Shown here piece after piece: positions 44,516-53,639 of a stretch of DNA of 64,000 nt. Each line of letters starts with the position of its first letter. Within the stretch, counting starts at the first letter, position 1. The stretch lies in NCBI RefSeq assembly GCF_032163395.1, contig NZ_CP119968.1, positions 791,501 to 855,500 of the forward strand. Reading direction: 5' to 3'. A program made the translations under genes and the position numbers. The notes under the pieces are model-generated. The model was given only the letters and a program-made list of their open reading frames with translations. It made no database searches and was not told the DNA's origin. The DNA comes from Gloeocapsopsis dulcis. GTDB taxonomy: Bacteria; Cyanobacteriota; Cyanobacteriia; Cyanobacteriales; Chroococcidiopsidaceae.

Positions 44516-45805
44516 TTACGCCTCAGACAGTTTCTGACGCTTCATCTGATTGAGTTGCCTAAATCCTCCGCATTTCTTTGGGGTTTTAGGTAGAGCTAAA
44601 TCATCACCATCTGTGAGGCTAGTTCCTAACCCCAGCGAATAGTTTAGGCAAACAATAGCAGAAGCAACATCTCTATCTAGAGTACAACCGCAATCGCATT
44701 GATGTATGCGCTCATCAAGTGACTTGAGCTTTTGAGTACCGCATTGGGGACAGGTCTGAGATGGCTTGATTTTCTTGGTAGGGACATCGACAAACACGCC
44801 ACCAGCCTCAATTACTTTATATTTGATGGCTTGTCTTAGCATCCCAAATCCTACATCTAAAATAGACCGATTCAACCCTGTTTTCTGGAGCGAGTGCGTT
44901 GCGCGGGTTCCCCGCGTTGAAGCACCTCGCGTTCGCTTCCGCTTACCTTTCTTGGCTTTAGCCGTCATATTTTTGACTGCGAGTTCTTCTGTGGCTACGA
45001 GGCTATTAGTGCTAGTGATTTCTGTAGCTATTTGATGAACCCAATTTTGACGACGATTGGCAACTTTGTTTTGTAGTTTGGATACTTGCTTTCTAACTTT
45101 CTTCCATCTTCGGGAAGCTTTAGTTTTTCTTTGTGGGCTGCGTTTTCTCCTCAACTGCTTGGATACCTTGTTGATGTCTTTTTGGGCGGTGGCAAGGAAT
45201 CTAGGATTATCAACTTTTGTCCCATCACTCATTGCTATTGCCGTCAAGCAACCAATGTCTAAGCCAATCGCACCTGTGCTAGTTTCGCGCTTCGGGTCGC
45301 AATTCACTGTAATACTGGCATACCATTTGCTTCGCTTCCAAATGATTGTGCAAGTAGTTGGAATTCCCCAGGTTCTAGCAGCCCCGCGCATTTGAATCTG
45401 ACCGGAAATCCCTGCTAGTTCTAGCCCTCCGTTATCGCCAGTTGTATGCGCCTTCCAACCACTACTAGCAGGATAAGTCCAACCGCGATAGTAGCGAGAT
45501 GATTTGAACTTGGGGTATTTTCCTAATCCAGAAAAAAACCGTTGGAACGCAAAATCAGCTCGTTTGACTGTGGCTTGTAATGCTTGTGAGCCTAACTCTT
45601 TGTACTCCACCCACTCAGCCTTGAAGGCAGGCAGAATGTTCTGCTGGTCGTAGTAGGTGACATTCTTGCCAAATTTCTGATACTCGGTCTTGCGATGATA
45701 CACGCAAGCATTCCACAAGTCTTTGTGCAACTTGCGGAAGTAGTGCAGTCTTTCTTCCTGCATTCTTGATGGATACAATCTGTAAGTAATTCTGCGAGTA
45801 TTCAT
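44516..45805 (-). CDS. tnpB: TnpB-type RNA-guided endonuclease of an IS200/IS605-group element
   Basis: 429 residues, intact frame. N-terminal helical region (TYRLYPSRMQEERLHYFRKL), RuvC-I 'GLDIGCLTAIAMSDG' (Asp ~183), RuvC-II 'VATEELAVKNM' (Glu ~272), zinc ribbon 'CPQCG...CDCGC', and RuvC-III 'LDRDVASA' (Asp ~376). TnpB proteins cut DNA guided by an RNA from the element's right end. No TnpA gene accompanies it, so it is an IS1341-type orphan. Between 'KGKRKR' and 'KTGLNRSILDVGFG' lies a ~17-residue insert (TRGASTRGTRATHSLQ) encoded by a palindromic repeat. Promoter-like TATAAT lies about 10 bp before the ATG. Confidence 0.9.
   Translation of the reverse strand: MNTRRITYRLYPSRMQEERLHYFRKLHKDLWNACVYHRKTEYQKFGKNVTYYDQQNILPAFKAEWVEYKELGSQALQATVKRADFAFQRFFSGLGKYPKFKSSRYYRGWTYPASSGWKAHTTGDNGGLELAGISGQIQMRGAARTWGIPTTCTIIWKRSKWYASITVNCDPKRETSTGAIGLDIGCLTAIAMSDGTKVDNPRFLATAQKDINKVSKQLRRKRSPQRKTKASRRWKKVRKQVSKLQNKVANRRQNWVHQIATEITSTNSLVATEELAVKNMTAKAKKGKRKRTRGASTRGTRATHSLQKTGLNRSILDVGFGMLRQAIKYKVIEAGGVFVDVPTKKIKPSQTCPQCGTQKLKSLDERIHQCDCGCTLDRDVASAIVCLNYSLGLGTSLTDGDDLALPKTPKKCGGFRQLNQMKRQKLSEA
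44891..44943. repeat. Palindromic repeat unit inside tnpB
   Basis: Contains CGCGGG-TTC-CCCGCG (44902-44916) inside GCGTTGCGCGGG and CACCTCGCGTTCGCTTCCGC surroundings. GC-rich and unlike the adjacent tnpB codons; keeps the frame. Similar GC-rich units occur between genes in this window (e.g. near 47577 and 63385). Confidence 0.55.
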
Positions 45806-45891
45806 GTAGTAATTATATCATAGAACTCGCTTCCATCCCCCAGTGCCTTCGGATCAGAGGGATTTCCCGCTCGGTCGGGTTAACTCGTCCC

Positions 45892-46578
45892 TCACTCCTC
45901 ACTCCTCATCCCTTCTTTGTGTTGCTGTAAATAAGCAAAAGCTTCTTCAGTTTCAACCTGGGGAAAGTCAGCATAGAAGCGACTGACACTCATGAACGAT
46001 TGCGGTGTTTCTAAAATAATTACGCGATCGCCCCATTCTTCGAGCCAGGAAATTAACCCGCGTGGTGCTAAGGGCGCGCACAATAAGATGGCGGCAGGAT
46101 TTTGGGCTTTTAGGGCTTGGGCAGCGACAGCCATTGTCATTCCGGTAGCAATACCATCATCAACAATAATTGCGATCGCCCCTTCAGCATTAACTTCAGG
46201 ACACGCAGGTGTAAGTTGAGCAAGTTGTTCTTGTGCTTTTGCCATTGCTTCAGCAAGTGCGGCTTTTCCTTGACGCGAATAAGGAACGTAAAATGGCGTT
46301 TCTTCAGCCCAAAGCACTTTACCATCGGCAGTAACAGCACCAATTGCTAATTCGGGATTCTTGGGATGGCTAATTTTTTTAGCAACTAAGATACTTAAAG
46401 GGCATTTTAATGATTGTGCGACAGGCAAGCCTACGGGTATACCGCCGCGTGGTAGGGCGTAGACAATCGGTTGGGCATCGATTGTGGATAGCGGTGGCTG
46501 AGTTAAAACAATGGAAATTGCTTGTGCTAACTGTTCGCCAGCATCAATGCGATCGCGAAAAAGAGGGAAATCTGACAT
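45892..46578 (-). CDS. Phosphoribosyltransferase family protein
   Basis: About 228 residues with the PRPP-binding loop 'AIIVDDGIATGMTMAVAAQAL' and the upstream 'IVYALPRGGIPVGLPVAQSL' of the ComF/predicted PRTase group (often annotated as phosphoribosyltransferase with an erythromycin-esterase-linked relative). Substrate unknown. ATG 46578 gives 'MSDFPLFRDRIDAGEQLA', the common start; another ATG at 46596 adds six residues. The last residues 'GMRSEE' are read from an intergenic-type ATGAGGAGTGAGGAG repeat, suggesting that the original stop was lost when the downstream sequence, next to the tnpB element, changed. Confidence 0.85.
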   Translation of the reverse strand: MSDFPLFRDRIDAGEQLAQAISIVLTQPPLSTIDAQPIVYALPRGGIPVGLPVAQSLKCPLSILVAKKISHPKNPELAIGAVTADGKVLWAEETPFYVPYSRQGKAALAEAMAKAQEQLAQLTPACPEVNAEGAIAIIVDDGIATGMTMAVAAQALKAQNPAAILLCAPLAPRGLISWLEEWGDRVIILETPQSFMSVSRFYADFPQVETEEAFAYLQQHKEGMRSEE

Positions 46579-46716
46579 GAGTGCGCCTAACACCATAAAG
46601 CGCGACAGTCTTTATTCTATGATGACTGATTTTAGACTGAACGCCCTAGAGTAGAATTGAGGGGCAAGCAGGATGCTACACAATCGCATTTCATTTAAAC
46701 TGACGCTATTTCCATC

Positions 46717-47427
46717 ATGACTAGCAGCGAAGAGCAACTTAGTCTTTTTCAAGCGACTACTACTGATTCAGAAGCATCGGCAGCAGGGCAGCCCGAATTA
46801 ATTCCCACAGACGCTAAAATTCCGATTCCCCCTGGCACATATTCCGCAATGACAGAAATCGCACAGCACTGCAACGAGTGTCATCGCTGCGGACTTGGCG
46901 AAACTCGTACCCACGCTGTAGTTGGACGCGGGAATTTGCAAGCACCGATTATGATCATTGGCGAAGCACCAGGGCAAAATGAAGATGAAACTGGATTACC
47001 TTTTGTCGGTAAAGCTGGGCAACTCTTGGATAAAATCTTGGCTTCGGTAAAACTCGATACAGACAAGCATATTTATATCTGTAATGTCATTAAGTGCCGT
47101 CCACCCAACAACCGCGTTCCTACCACCAACGAAATTAGCGCGTGTAAACCCTACCTTCTAGAGCAAATTCGTTTGGTTAATCCAAAAATTATTCTGTTTA
47201 CTGGTGCCACCGCACTCAAAGGTTTGACAGGAGAAAAACGTGGAATTACAAAAATTCGGGGAAACTGGATTGAGTGGGAAGGACGTTTATGTATGCCTAT
47301 TCTCCATCCAGCATATTTGTTGCGTAACCCTTCTCGCGAACGTGGTAGTCCAAAATGGTTGATGTGGCAAGATATTCAAGCTGTCCGCACTAAATTAGAT
47401 GAGATGCAACAGATGCCTTCCGGCTGA
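46717..47427 (+). CDS. Family 4 uracil-DNA glycosylase
   Basis: 236 residues. After a ~45-residue acidic/Gln-rich N-terminal extension come the Fe-S cysteines (CNECHRCGLG; later 'ICNVIKCRPPNNR' and 'SACKPYL'), the catalytic motif 'IGEAPGQNEDETGLPFVGKAG', and motif B 'ILHPAYLLRNPS'. Family 4 enzymes remove uracil from DNA and carry a 4Fe-4S cluster. The gene is monocistronic and ends in a repeat-rich spacer. Confidence 0.93.
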   Translation: MTSSEEQLSLFQATTTDSEASAAGQPELIPTDAKIPIPPGTYSAMTEIAQHCNECHRCGLGETRTHAVVGRGNLQAPIMIIGEAPGQNEDETGLPFVGKAGQLLDKILASVKLDTDKHIYICNVIKCRPPNNRVPTTNEISACKPYLLEQIRLVNPKIILFTGATALKGLTGEKRGITKIRGNWIEWEGRLCMPILHPAYLLRNPSRERGSPKWLMWQDIQAVRTKLDEMQQMPSG

Positions 47428-47477
47428 AGTCGGGGCTACCCGAAGCAAGTTTTGAATTTTGAGCTTAAGAGAGTTAT

Positions 47478-47560
47478 GAGTTATGAGTTAAGAAAATTCT
47501 TTTAATTCAAAATTCAAAACTCAAAATTCAAAACTCTTTAGGACTCAAAATTCAAAACTT
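47478..47560. repeat. Short tandem repeats of ATTCAAAA/ACTCAAAA type
   Basis: GTTATGA and AATTCAAAA(C/T) units are repeated many times after the UDG gene. The same units recur near 48985-49030, 55445-55490 and 55950-55982. Adjacent at 47612-47627 is a small palindrome GGCGAAT-AA-ATTCGCC. Confidence 0.8.
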
Positions 47561-47632
47561 CATAGAGGTGGACTACCCTGCGGGAAGCCGCTGCGCGTCT
47601 ATGTTTGTCTAGCGGCGAATAAATTCGCCAAA

Positions 47633-48226
47633 CTACAAATTAGTTTGACAATCACGTAACCATGTCCGAATTGCTTGGGCAATGATGCCATTACTGCTAT
47701 CTCTAGGAGGTGTTACAGGTCGTTGAGAAGGATACGAACCAATGCGGGAAAACATTATTGCGAGTCGCCAAGTACCTTCCGCACGAGTAAAAAATAGCCA
47801 GTGAAACTGTTGTAGTTCGACAGGTTTTCCATCGATGTACTGTCGTTCGAGTGTTGTGATAAAGACTTGTTGGGGCTGTTGTGCGGTTGTTGCTTCTATA
47901 TCAGGAGTATATTCGCCAGGACCAAGCGTTAATGGCGCAAACTCAGGGCGTCCGGCAATAATTATATAAGTATAAATATCAACGATCGCATTGCGACGAC
48001 GAGTGCGTTGGCTAATTCGATTAGCATAGCCTGGTAAAGCTGGTAAAAGTTGTGATGTTAATGTTTCCACATCTTCGGTTTGACATTGCGGCGATCGCTC
48101 AATAAATCCCACAGATTGTTGGAACGCGTTATGTACTGGCTTTGTTCCGGTAAGTTCCAGGCTGAAACTATAAGCAAAAAAGTAAACAGCACAAATCGAG
48201 ATTTGTAGCTCCCTAACCGCTATCAT
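47633..48226 (-). CDS. Conserved cyanobacterial hypothetical protein
   Basis: 197 residues. The N-terminus '[22 protein letters not shown]' is hydrophobic and could be a signal or membrane anchor. The body has '[20 protein letters not shown]', '[20 protein letters not shown]', '[20 protein letters not shown]' and '[20 protein letters not shown]', ending with a conserved-looking '[10 protein letters not shown]'. No named domain recognised; the pattern resembles conserved cyanobacterial secreted proteins. Its start overlaps the pyrF stop by four bases, so it is translationally coupled to pyrF. Confidence 0.7.
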   Translation of the reverse strand: MIAVRELQISICAVYFFAYSFSLELTGTKPVHNAFQQSVGFIERSPQCQTEDVETLTSQLLPALPGYANRISQRTRRRNAIVDIYTYIIIAGRPEFAPLTLGPGEYTPDIEATTAQQPQQVFITTLERQYIDGKPVELQQFHWLFFTRAEGTWRLAIMFSRIGSYPSQRPVTPPRDSSNGIIAQAIRTWLRDCQTNL

Positions 48227-48936
48227 GACCCTACTAACTCGTCACAAATACGGTTCCAAGCAAGTTTTGGCTCTTCAGCCGCAGTAATCGGACGTCCAAT
48301 CACAAGGTAATCAGCCCCAGCTTTTAGTGCTTGTGCAGGAGTCAGCGATCGCTTTTGATCTCCCCCTTCTGCCCAACTAGGTCGTACCCCAGGGCAAACT
48401 AGTAAAAAGTTGTCACCACACGTTTGACGTAACTGTGCGACTTCTTGAGGAGAACACACAGCACCATCTACTCCTGCCTCTTGAGCCAACAGCGCCATTT
48501 GTAAAGCATAATCAGGTAACTCTAGAGGGATTTTTAAATCAAATGCGAGTTGTCGCGCCGAGAGACTTGTCAGTATTGTAATTGCAAGCACCTTGGCTGG
48601 TGCAACACCTACTGATGCAGCACCTTCTTGAACCGCTTGCTGCGCTGCTGCGATCGCCTCTTTTCCTGCTGTAGCATGAATTGTCAGTAAATCAACTCCG
48701 TAACGTCCCGCCGCCCGACACGCGCCCGCCATGGTATTAGGAATATCGTGAAACTTCAGATCTAAAAAAATCCGCTTTTGCTGGTTTTTAAGTATTTTTA
48801 AGATACCTGGACCACTGTTAACAAAAAGTTCTAAACCAACTTTCCAGAAAGTCACTTCTGGTAATGTTTCAAGCAAGGCGATCGCCTCGGCTTCGCTGGC
48901 AACATCTAAAGGCACAATAATGCGTTCTGGGGACAT
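48223..48936 (-). CDS. pyrF: Orotidine 5'-phosphate decarboxylase
   Basis: 237 residues, class I bacterial type. '[19 protein letters not shown]', the catalytic '[12 protein letters not shown]' (Asp-Lys-Asp), '[17 protein letters not shown]' phosphate loop and '[16 protein letters not shown]'. It converts OMP to UMP, the last de novo pyrimidine step. Leads a two-gene unit with the hypothetical protein downstream. The pyrD gene of the same pathway is 5 kb away. Confidence 0.96.
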   Translation of the reverse strand: MSPERIIVPLDVASEAEAIALLETLPEVTFWKVGLELFVNSGPGILKILKNQQKRIFLDLKFHDIPNTMAGACRAAGRYGVDLLTIHATAGKEAIAAAQQAVQEGAASVGVAPAKVLAITILTSLSARQLAFDLKIPLELPDYALQMALLAQEAGVDGAVCSPQEVAQLRQTCGDNFLLVCPGVRPSWAEGGDQKRSLTPAQALKAGADYLVIGRPITAAEEPKLAWNRICDELVGS

Positions 48937-48984
48937 TGATAGTGGGGGTCAGGGGGATGGGGGACAGAGAGTGATGAATGTTGA

Positions 48985-49030
48985 GTGTTGAGTTATGAGT
49001 TATTTTCTTCAATTCAAAACTCAAAACTCT
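48985..49030. repeat. Short tandem repeats between pyrF and tyrS
   Basis: GTTGAGT/GTTATGAGTTA and AATTCAAAACTCAAAACTC units, the same family as at 47478-47560. Confidence 0.75.
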
Positions 49031-49037
49031 TATTCAA

Positions 49038-50294
49038 TCAAGGGACTAAGCGGACAAACTTATTTTTGCCAACTTGAAGAACTTTGTCGTAGAGTTGTTC
49101 GGGTTTTTCAAAAGCTAAATCAAGTTGCGTAATGCGATCGCCATCTATTCTTACTGCACCACCTTGAATTTGTCTGCGGGCGTCGGAACTACTTTTACAC
49201 AATTTACTCGCACTCAAAATATAAAACAACTTGGCCGGAAACTCTACCTGTGATAAAGAAAACTCTGGAACAGTCGATGTATCTGTTGTTGCTCCTTGAA
49301 TCAGCGACATTGCAGTTTGTTGGGCTTTAGCTGCGGCTTCTTGACCGTGGTATTGAGATACGATATTTAATGCCAAGAGCTTTTGGCGATCGCGGGGATT
49401 TTCGGGTAAGAGATCTAAAGGTAAATCTGTCAACAACTCAAAGTATTGTTTCAGCAGATGGTCGGGAGTTTTTTCTAATTTGGAATACATTGTCAGTGGG
49501 TCTTCGGATAACCCTACATAGTTCCCCAGCGACTTAGACATCTTTTGTACCCCGTCAGTTCCAATCAATATTGGCATCAGTACGCCGAACTGTGGGGGAA
49601 AGCCAAAATGACGTTGTAAATCTCGACCTACTGCAATATTAAACTTTTGATCTGTACCACCTAATTCCACATCAGCTTCTACCGCGACTGAATCATATCC
49701 CTGCATAATTGGGTACAAAAACTCATGCAAGTAAATCGGGTTTTCTTGAGCATAACGTTCAGCAAAGCCTTCTTTTGCTAACATTTGCCCGACAGTCATC
49801 GTGGCAAGTAATTCTAATATTTTTGCCAAATCCAACTTTGAGAGCCACTCGGAGTTGTAGCGAACTTCTAACCTGCCTGGTGTGTCAAAATCTAAGATAG
49901 GACGCAACTGCTCCAAGTATGTTTTGGCATTTTGTGCCACCATTTCTTCGTTCAACTGGCGACGGACTTCTGATTTACCTGTTGGATCGCCAATTCTTGC
50001 AGTAAAATCGCCAATAATAAGTACCGCCGTATGTCCCGCATCTTGAAAAGCTCTCAGTTTTCTATAAGGAATACTATGACCCAAGTGAATATCGGGACTC
50101 GTAGGATCGATGCCCAACTTGACGCGCAAAGGTCGATGCGTATCTGTCAAACGTTTTTCGAGGTTTTCCAGCAAATCATCAGAAGCAACTTGTTCAGGAA
50201 AAATCTCGCTAACACCGCGACGTAGCCATGTAAAGTTTTTTACTGCACTATCAATCGTTGGTTGTACTTTGGTTTCCCCTGGGCTTTGCGTCAT
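49038..50294 (-). CDS. tyrS: Tyrosyl-tRNA synthetase
   Basis: About 418 residues, class Ic synthetase. '[19 protein letters not shown]' holds the HIGH motif (HLGHS), '[17 protein letters not shown]' binds tyrosine, '[13 protein letters not shown]' is the KMSKS loop, and the C-terminal S4 domain '[20 protein letters not shown]' binds tRNA. The 'TyrZ-like' long form is typical of many bacteria. I prefer ATG 50294 ('[11 protein letters not shown]'); GTG 50345 would add 17 residues. No T-box is expected in cyanobacteria and none is seen. Confidence 0.94.
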   Translation of the reverse strand: MTQSPGETKVQPTIDSAVKNFTWLRRGVSEIFPEQVASDDLLENLEKRLTDTHRPLRVKLGIDPTSPDIHLGHSIPYRKLRAFQDAGHTAVLIIGDFTARIGDPTGKSEVRRQLNEEMVAQNAKTYLEQLRPILDFDTPGRLEVRYNSEWLSKLDLAKILELLATMTVGQMLAKEGFAERYAQENPIYLHEFLYPIMQGYDSVAVEADVELGGTDQKFNIAVGRDLQRHFGFPPQFGVLMPILIGTDGVQKMSKSLGNYVGLSEDPLTMYSKLEKTPDHLLKQYFELLTDLPLDLLPENPRDRQKLLALNIVSQYHGQEAAAKAQQTAMSLIQGATTDTSTVPEFSLSQVEFPAKLFYILSASKLCKSSSDARRQIQGGAVRIDGDRITQLDLAFEKPEQLYDKVLQVGKNKFVRLVP

Positions 50295-50456
50295 ACTAGG
50301 AACTTGATGGCTAAACTGGTCTTCATATAATTGATTCGTTATCACACTTTGTTCTCATTAGCGCAGGTGTCAGATTACTATAATTGCAAAAATTAGTTAT
50401 TTTTAGCGCATTACTCAATTTAAACCCTTGTCTACAAGTGAGGAAGTTAAACCGCC

Positions 50457-52379
50457 GTGTCTTCTAGTATTGTTCATAAAAAACAACAAAGAGGCTCTTC
50501 ACCCAGTTATCAGTTTGTCAAAGAAGTCGGTCAGGTAACTGGCGGCACACTATTGGCAACCGTTATGCTAACTAGTGCTGTTGTAGCTGGGGGATTGATT
50601 GGGTTAGCAACCAGTTTCCGCAATCTACCGGATGTGAGAGCTTTACGTAACTATTTTCCCTCAGAGACTTCTTATATCTACGACATTAAAGGTAGACTGC
50701 TTGCGAGTATTCATGGTGAAGCTAACCGCGAAGTTGTACCGTTAGATCGCATTTCGCCAGACCTCAAACGCGCCGTCATGGCGATCGAAGATACCCACTT
50801 TTACTATCATCATGGCATTAATGTTAGCAGTGTTGGTCGTGCGGTACTTGTTAACTGGCAACGTGGTGCAGTCGCTGAAGGAGGCTCTACAATTTCAATG
50901 CAGTTGGCAAGAAATATTTTCTTGTCGCCGGAGCGCAAATTTAGTCGTAAGGTTGCAGAAGCTGTCTTAGCAGTGCGCCTAGAACAAGTTCTTAGTAAAG
51001 AAGAAATATTAGAGTTGTACCTCAACCAAGTTTATTGGGGACACAATAACTACGGCGTACAAACTGCAGCCCGAACATACTTTAATAAATCAGCAGCGAA
51101 TCTTAATTTGGCTGAATCAGCCATGATGGCAGGTTTGATTCAAGCTCCAGAACAATATAGCCCGTTCAATAATATGGAACAGGCAAAACAACGCCAGGAA
51201 GTTGTACTCCATCGCATGCGGCAGTTAGGTTGGATTACACCGGAAGAAGAAGCTGCTGCGCGGGAAACAGAAATCAACCTCGGTCGCATCCGCTCATTTC
51301 AAGGTAGTGCGATGCCTTATGTGACAAATGCAGCGGCGCAAGAGTTAGCAGAACGCTTTGGACGCGATGCAGTGCTTAAAGGTGGAATGCGCGTGCAAAC
51401 TACTGTGGATGCTGATATGCAGCGGATGGCAGAGGAAACTGTAACAACTTGGCATAAAAGAATTCGTGCCCAAGGAGTAAATGGCGATCAAATGGCATTA
51501 GTTGCTGTTGATCCGCGAACTCAGTTTGTCAAAGCATTAGTTGGTGGTGTCGATCCTAGAAAAAGTGAGTTCAACCGTGCTATTCAAGCACAGCGTCAAC
51601 CTGGTTCAGCATTTAAGCCATTTGTGTACTACGCAGCGTTTGCTTCTGGCAAATACACTCCTAACTCAATTGTGGAGGATACTCCAGTTAGCTATAATGA
51701 TGGTAGTGCTCAACGCTACATACCTAAAAACTACGACAACTCCTTTGAAGGATCGATGTCGATTCGCAGAGCCTTAGAAGTTTCGCGAAACATTCCGGCA
51801 ATCAAGATCGGACGGTCTGTTGGACTGAATAAAGTTATTGAAATTTGTCGGGTTCTTGGAATTAATAGCCCGATGGAGCCAGTAATTTCATTACCCCTCG
51901 GAGCAATTGGTGTAACACCGCTGGAAATGGCTAGCGCTTATGCGACTTTCGCAAATTATGGTTGGCACTCGCCACCCACAGTTATTGTCCGTGTCAGTGA
52001 TAGTAGTGGCAATGTGTTACTCGACAACACACCTAAGCCCCAACTCGTATTAGATCCTTGGGCAGCAGCTTCACTTACCAGTGTGATGCAGGGAGTCATT
52101 AACAATGGTACTGGTAGAGCAGCACAACTCGATCGCCAAGCAGCTGGTAAAACAGGAACGACATCTTCAGAACGCGACATTTGGTTTGTCGGTTATGTAC
52201 CACAGCTAGCAACTGCGGTTTGGGTAGGAAACGATAACTATCGACCCTTAGGTAAAGGATCGACTGGTGGTGGTTTTGTTGCACCCGTATGGCGTGACTT
52301 TATGCAAAAAGCTTTAAAAGATCAAAGAGTCGAGTACTTCCGTTCTCCTTCTCAATTTCAGCGCCCTAGCAGCAGCTAG
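50457..52379 (+). CDS. Class A penicillin-binding protein (PBP1A family)
   Basis: 640 residues. TM helix at ~33-52, transglycosylase GT51 domain with 'MAIEDTHFYYHHGINVSSVGRA' (catalytic Glu) and 'AEGGSTISMQLARNIFLSP', and transpeptidase domain with 'PGSAFKPFVYYAAF' (SxxK), 'EVSRNIPAIK' (SxN) and 'AAGKTGTTSSERDIWFVGY' (KTG). It polymerises and crosslinks peptidoglycan in the periplasm. The start is GTG 50457 with GAGG upstream. The C-terminal ~20 residues are a short polar tail. A shared terminator lies downstream. Confidence 0.94.
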   Translation: MSSSIVHKKQQRGSSPSYQFVKEVGQVTGGTLLATVMLTSAVVAGGLIGLATSFRNLPDVRALRNYFPSETSYIYDIKGRLLASIHGEANREVVPLDRISPDLKRAVMAIEDTHFYYHHGINVSSVGRAVLVNWQRGAVAEGGSTISMQLARNIFLSPERKFSRKVAEAVLAVRLEQVLSKEEILELYLNQVYWGHNNYGVQTAARTYFNKSAANLNLAESAMMAGLIQAPEQYSPFNNMEQAKQRQEVVLHRMRQLGWITPEEEAAARETEINLGRIRSFQGSAMPYVTNAAAQELAERFGRDAVLKGGMRVQTTVDADMQRMAEETVTTWHKRIRAQGVNGDQMALVAVDPRTQFVKALVGGVDPRKSEFNRAIQAQRQPGSAFKPFVYYAAFASGKYTPNSIVEDTPVSYNDGSAQRYIPKNYDNSFEGSMSIRRALEVSRNIPAIKIGRSVGLNKVIEICRVLGINSPMEPVISLPLGAIGVTPLEMASAYATFANYGWHSPPTVIVRVSDSSGNVLLDNTPKPQLVLDPWAAASLTSVMQGVINNGTGRAAQLDRQAAGKTGTTSSERDIWFVGYVPQLATAVWVGNDNYRPLGKGSTGGGFVAPVWRDFMQKALKDQRVEYFRSPSQFQRPSSS

Positions 52380-52417
52380 TGGAATTAAATGATTCCCAAA
52401 GCTCAAACAGTAAAAAA

Positions 52418-52447
52418 AAGGGGCTAAAAACTCGCTCCTAGCCCCTT
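52418..52447. terminator. Bidirectional Rho-independent terminator
   Basis: AAGGGGCTA (52418-52426) pairs with TAGCCCCTT (52439-52447) across a 12-base loop. On the minus strand it is followed by an eight-T run, so it is strong for the DUF1825 gene; on the plus strand TTATTAT follows and it can serve the penicillin-binding protein gene. Confidence 0.88.
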
Positions 52448-52448
52448 A

Positions 52449-52772
52449 TTATGGCTGTTTATCGATTTCCGCTTTCATCCGTTCTAGTGTCAGATTCATT
52501 TGGTCAAACATCTGCTGTGGAGTCATTCCAAACTGTCCTAACTGCGTTTGTAGTTGCTGAGCAGTCATTTGAGCCATAAAGTCCTCTGATAGTTCAAAGC
52601 GCTTCATAAAAATACGATAGCGCTCCATCAGAGTTTCCATTTGATCAATAAACATTTTTTTGCCTTCGCGGTCAAACTTGCCGTAGTTTTGACCAAGTTT
52701 GATTAAGGCTTGGTAATCCTCAAAAAGCTGCCTAGCTTCTTGTTGCACTATTTCAGAGTCAAAAAATCCCAT
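52449..52772 (-). CDS. DUF1825 family protein
   Basis: A 107-residue helical protein: 'MGFFDSEIVQQEARQLFEDY', 'LIKLGQNYGKFDREGKKMFI', 'METLMERYRIFMKRFELSEDF' and 'LGQFGMTPQQMFDQMNLTLERM'. This is the DUF1825 pattern, nearly universal in cyanobacteria, function unknown; probably an all-alpha bundle. ATG 52772 matches the family start; an upstream in-frame ATG (52787) adds five residues. The terminator begins almost at the stop codon. Confidence 0.9.
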   Translation of the reverse strand: MGFFDSEIVQQEARQLFEDYQALIKLGQNYGKFDREGKKMFIDQMETLMERYRIFMKRFELSEDFMAQMTAQQLQTQLGQFGMTPQQMFDQMNLTLERMKAEIDKQP

Positions 52773-53205
52773 GGCACTTATGTTCAACTGAGTGTTTTCA
52801 CTCAGGAGACTTTACTGTTGCATTTGGTATCATTCTAGTCTAAACTCAAAAGCTACAATTAATCGTATTCTTGGCGAAATTTCACGACTTGACAAAAAGC
52901 TAATCTTTACTAGCGCACTGAATTTGAGGTGGTTTGAGCCGAAAGCTTGACTTTTAGAACAGCTACGTAAAGGCGATCGCAACTAATACCAGTTTTCTAA
53001 GTTCCGACTATATCAAAGCCAAAAAGCCAGACCATATCTGACTTTTTACGAATTAGTGTAACTCTACTTTTTGTGTGTTAAAACAATCAATATTTATCAT
53101 AGAGAAGAGAGCTATCAGATATTGCTGAGTTGCACTGTCTGAATACAACGTTCCAGCGTTTTCTTCTCAAACAATGAGTGTGGCTACAGTGGAGTGGAAC
53201 TGAGG
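52773..53205. other. Intergenic region between DUF1825 and TM2 genes
   Basis: About 430 bp between divergent genes, AT-rich, one HIP1 site near 52974. No RNA gene, repeat or open frame recognised. Confidence 0.6.
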
Positions 53206-53601
53206 ATGTTAAGTAAACTGAAAAGTAGAAAAGTTGCCGCACTTTTGGCTTTCACTGGAACAGTAATACCGATCGCCGGTTTACATAAGTTCTATTTAGG
53301 ACAACCACTGTGGGGCGTGTTGTATTTATTACTATCATGGACACCGATTCCGCGCGTCGCGAGTGCGATTGAAGGAGTTTGGTATTTAGCCCAAGATTCA
53401 GAGGAATTTGACCGGAATTTTAATGGTGCGGAAGGCAATGTGGAAGTTTTTGCAGCTACACCAAATCAAGCTGCAACTTCTAACCGTGTCAGTGCGATCG
53501 CTGATGCATTACGTCAACTCGATGATTTACGTCAAGATGGACTGATTTCTGAGTATGAATTTGAGCAAAAACGCCGCCAATTGTTGAATAAAATTGTTTG
53601 A
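53206..53601 (+). CDS. TM2 and SHOCT domain protein
   Basis: About 131 residues. Residues ~8-60 form a TM2 domain: two helices with the motif 'GLHKFYLGQPLWGVLYLLLSW' between them. After a linker, the C-terminal 'IADALRQLDDLRQDGLISEYEFEQKRRQLL' is a SHOCT-type motif (short helical, oligomerisation or membrane association). Function unknown. ATG 53206 is preferred; a GTG at 53194 is in frame, and GGAG at 53191 is placed for the ATG. The stop overlaps the next frame by a few bases. Confidence 0.85.
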   Translation: MLSKLKSRKVAALLAFTGTVIPIAGLHKFYLGQPLWGVLYLLLSWTPIPRVASAIEGVWYLAQDSEEFDRNFNGAEGNVEVFAATPNQAATSNRVSAIADALRQLDDLRQDGLISEYEFEQKRRQLLNKIV

Positions 53602-53639
53602 ATAGAAATAGGCTCCACAGACAAAAACCTAACTCCACA

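Larger units (their letters stand above)
44470..45891 (-). mobile_element. IS200/IS605-group (IS1341-type) element containing tnpB only
   Basis: Limits are approximate: the flanking genes stop at 44469 and 45892. The 5' side has two potential stem-loops on the tnpB strand (CCCGACCGAGCGGG and an adjacent CCCTC/GAGGG type). The 3' side between the tnpB stop and the methyltransferase start is only ~46 bp, so the right end and guide RNA must overlap the tnpB 3' coding region. Confidence 0.55.

Noticed and set aside
47478-47560. Repeats considered as CRISPR
   Set aside because: Units are 7-9 bp, AT-rich and contiguous with no spacers of constant length; no cas genes in the window.
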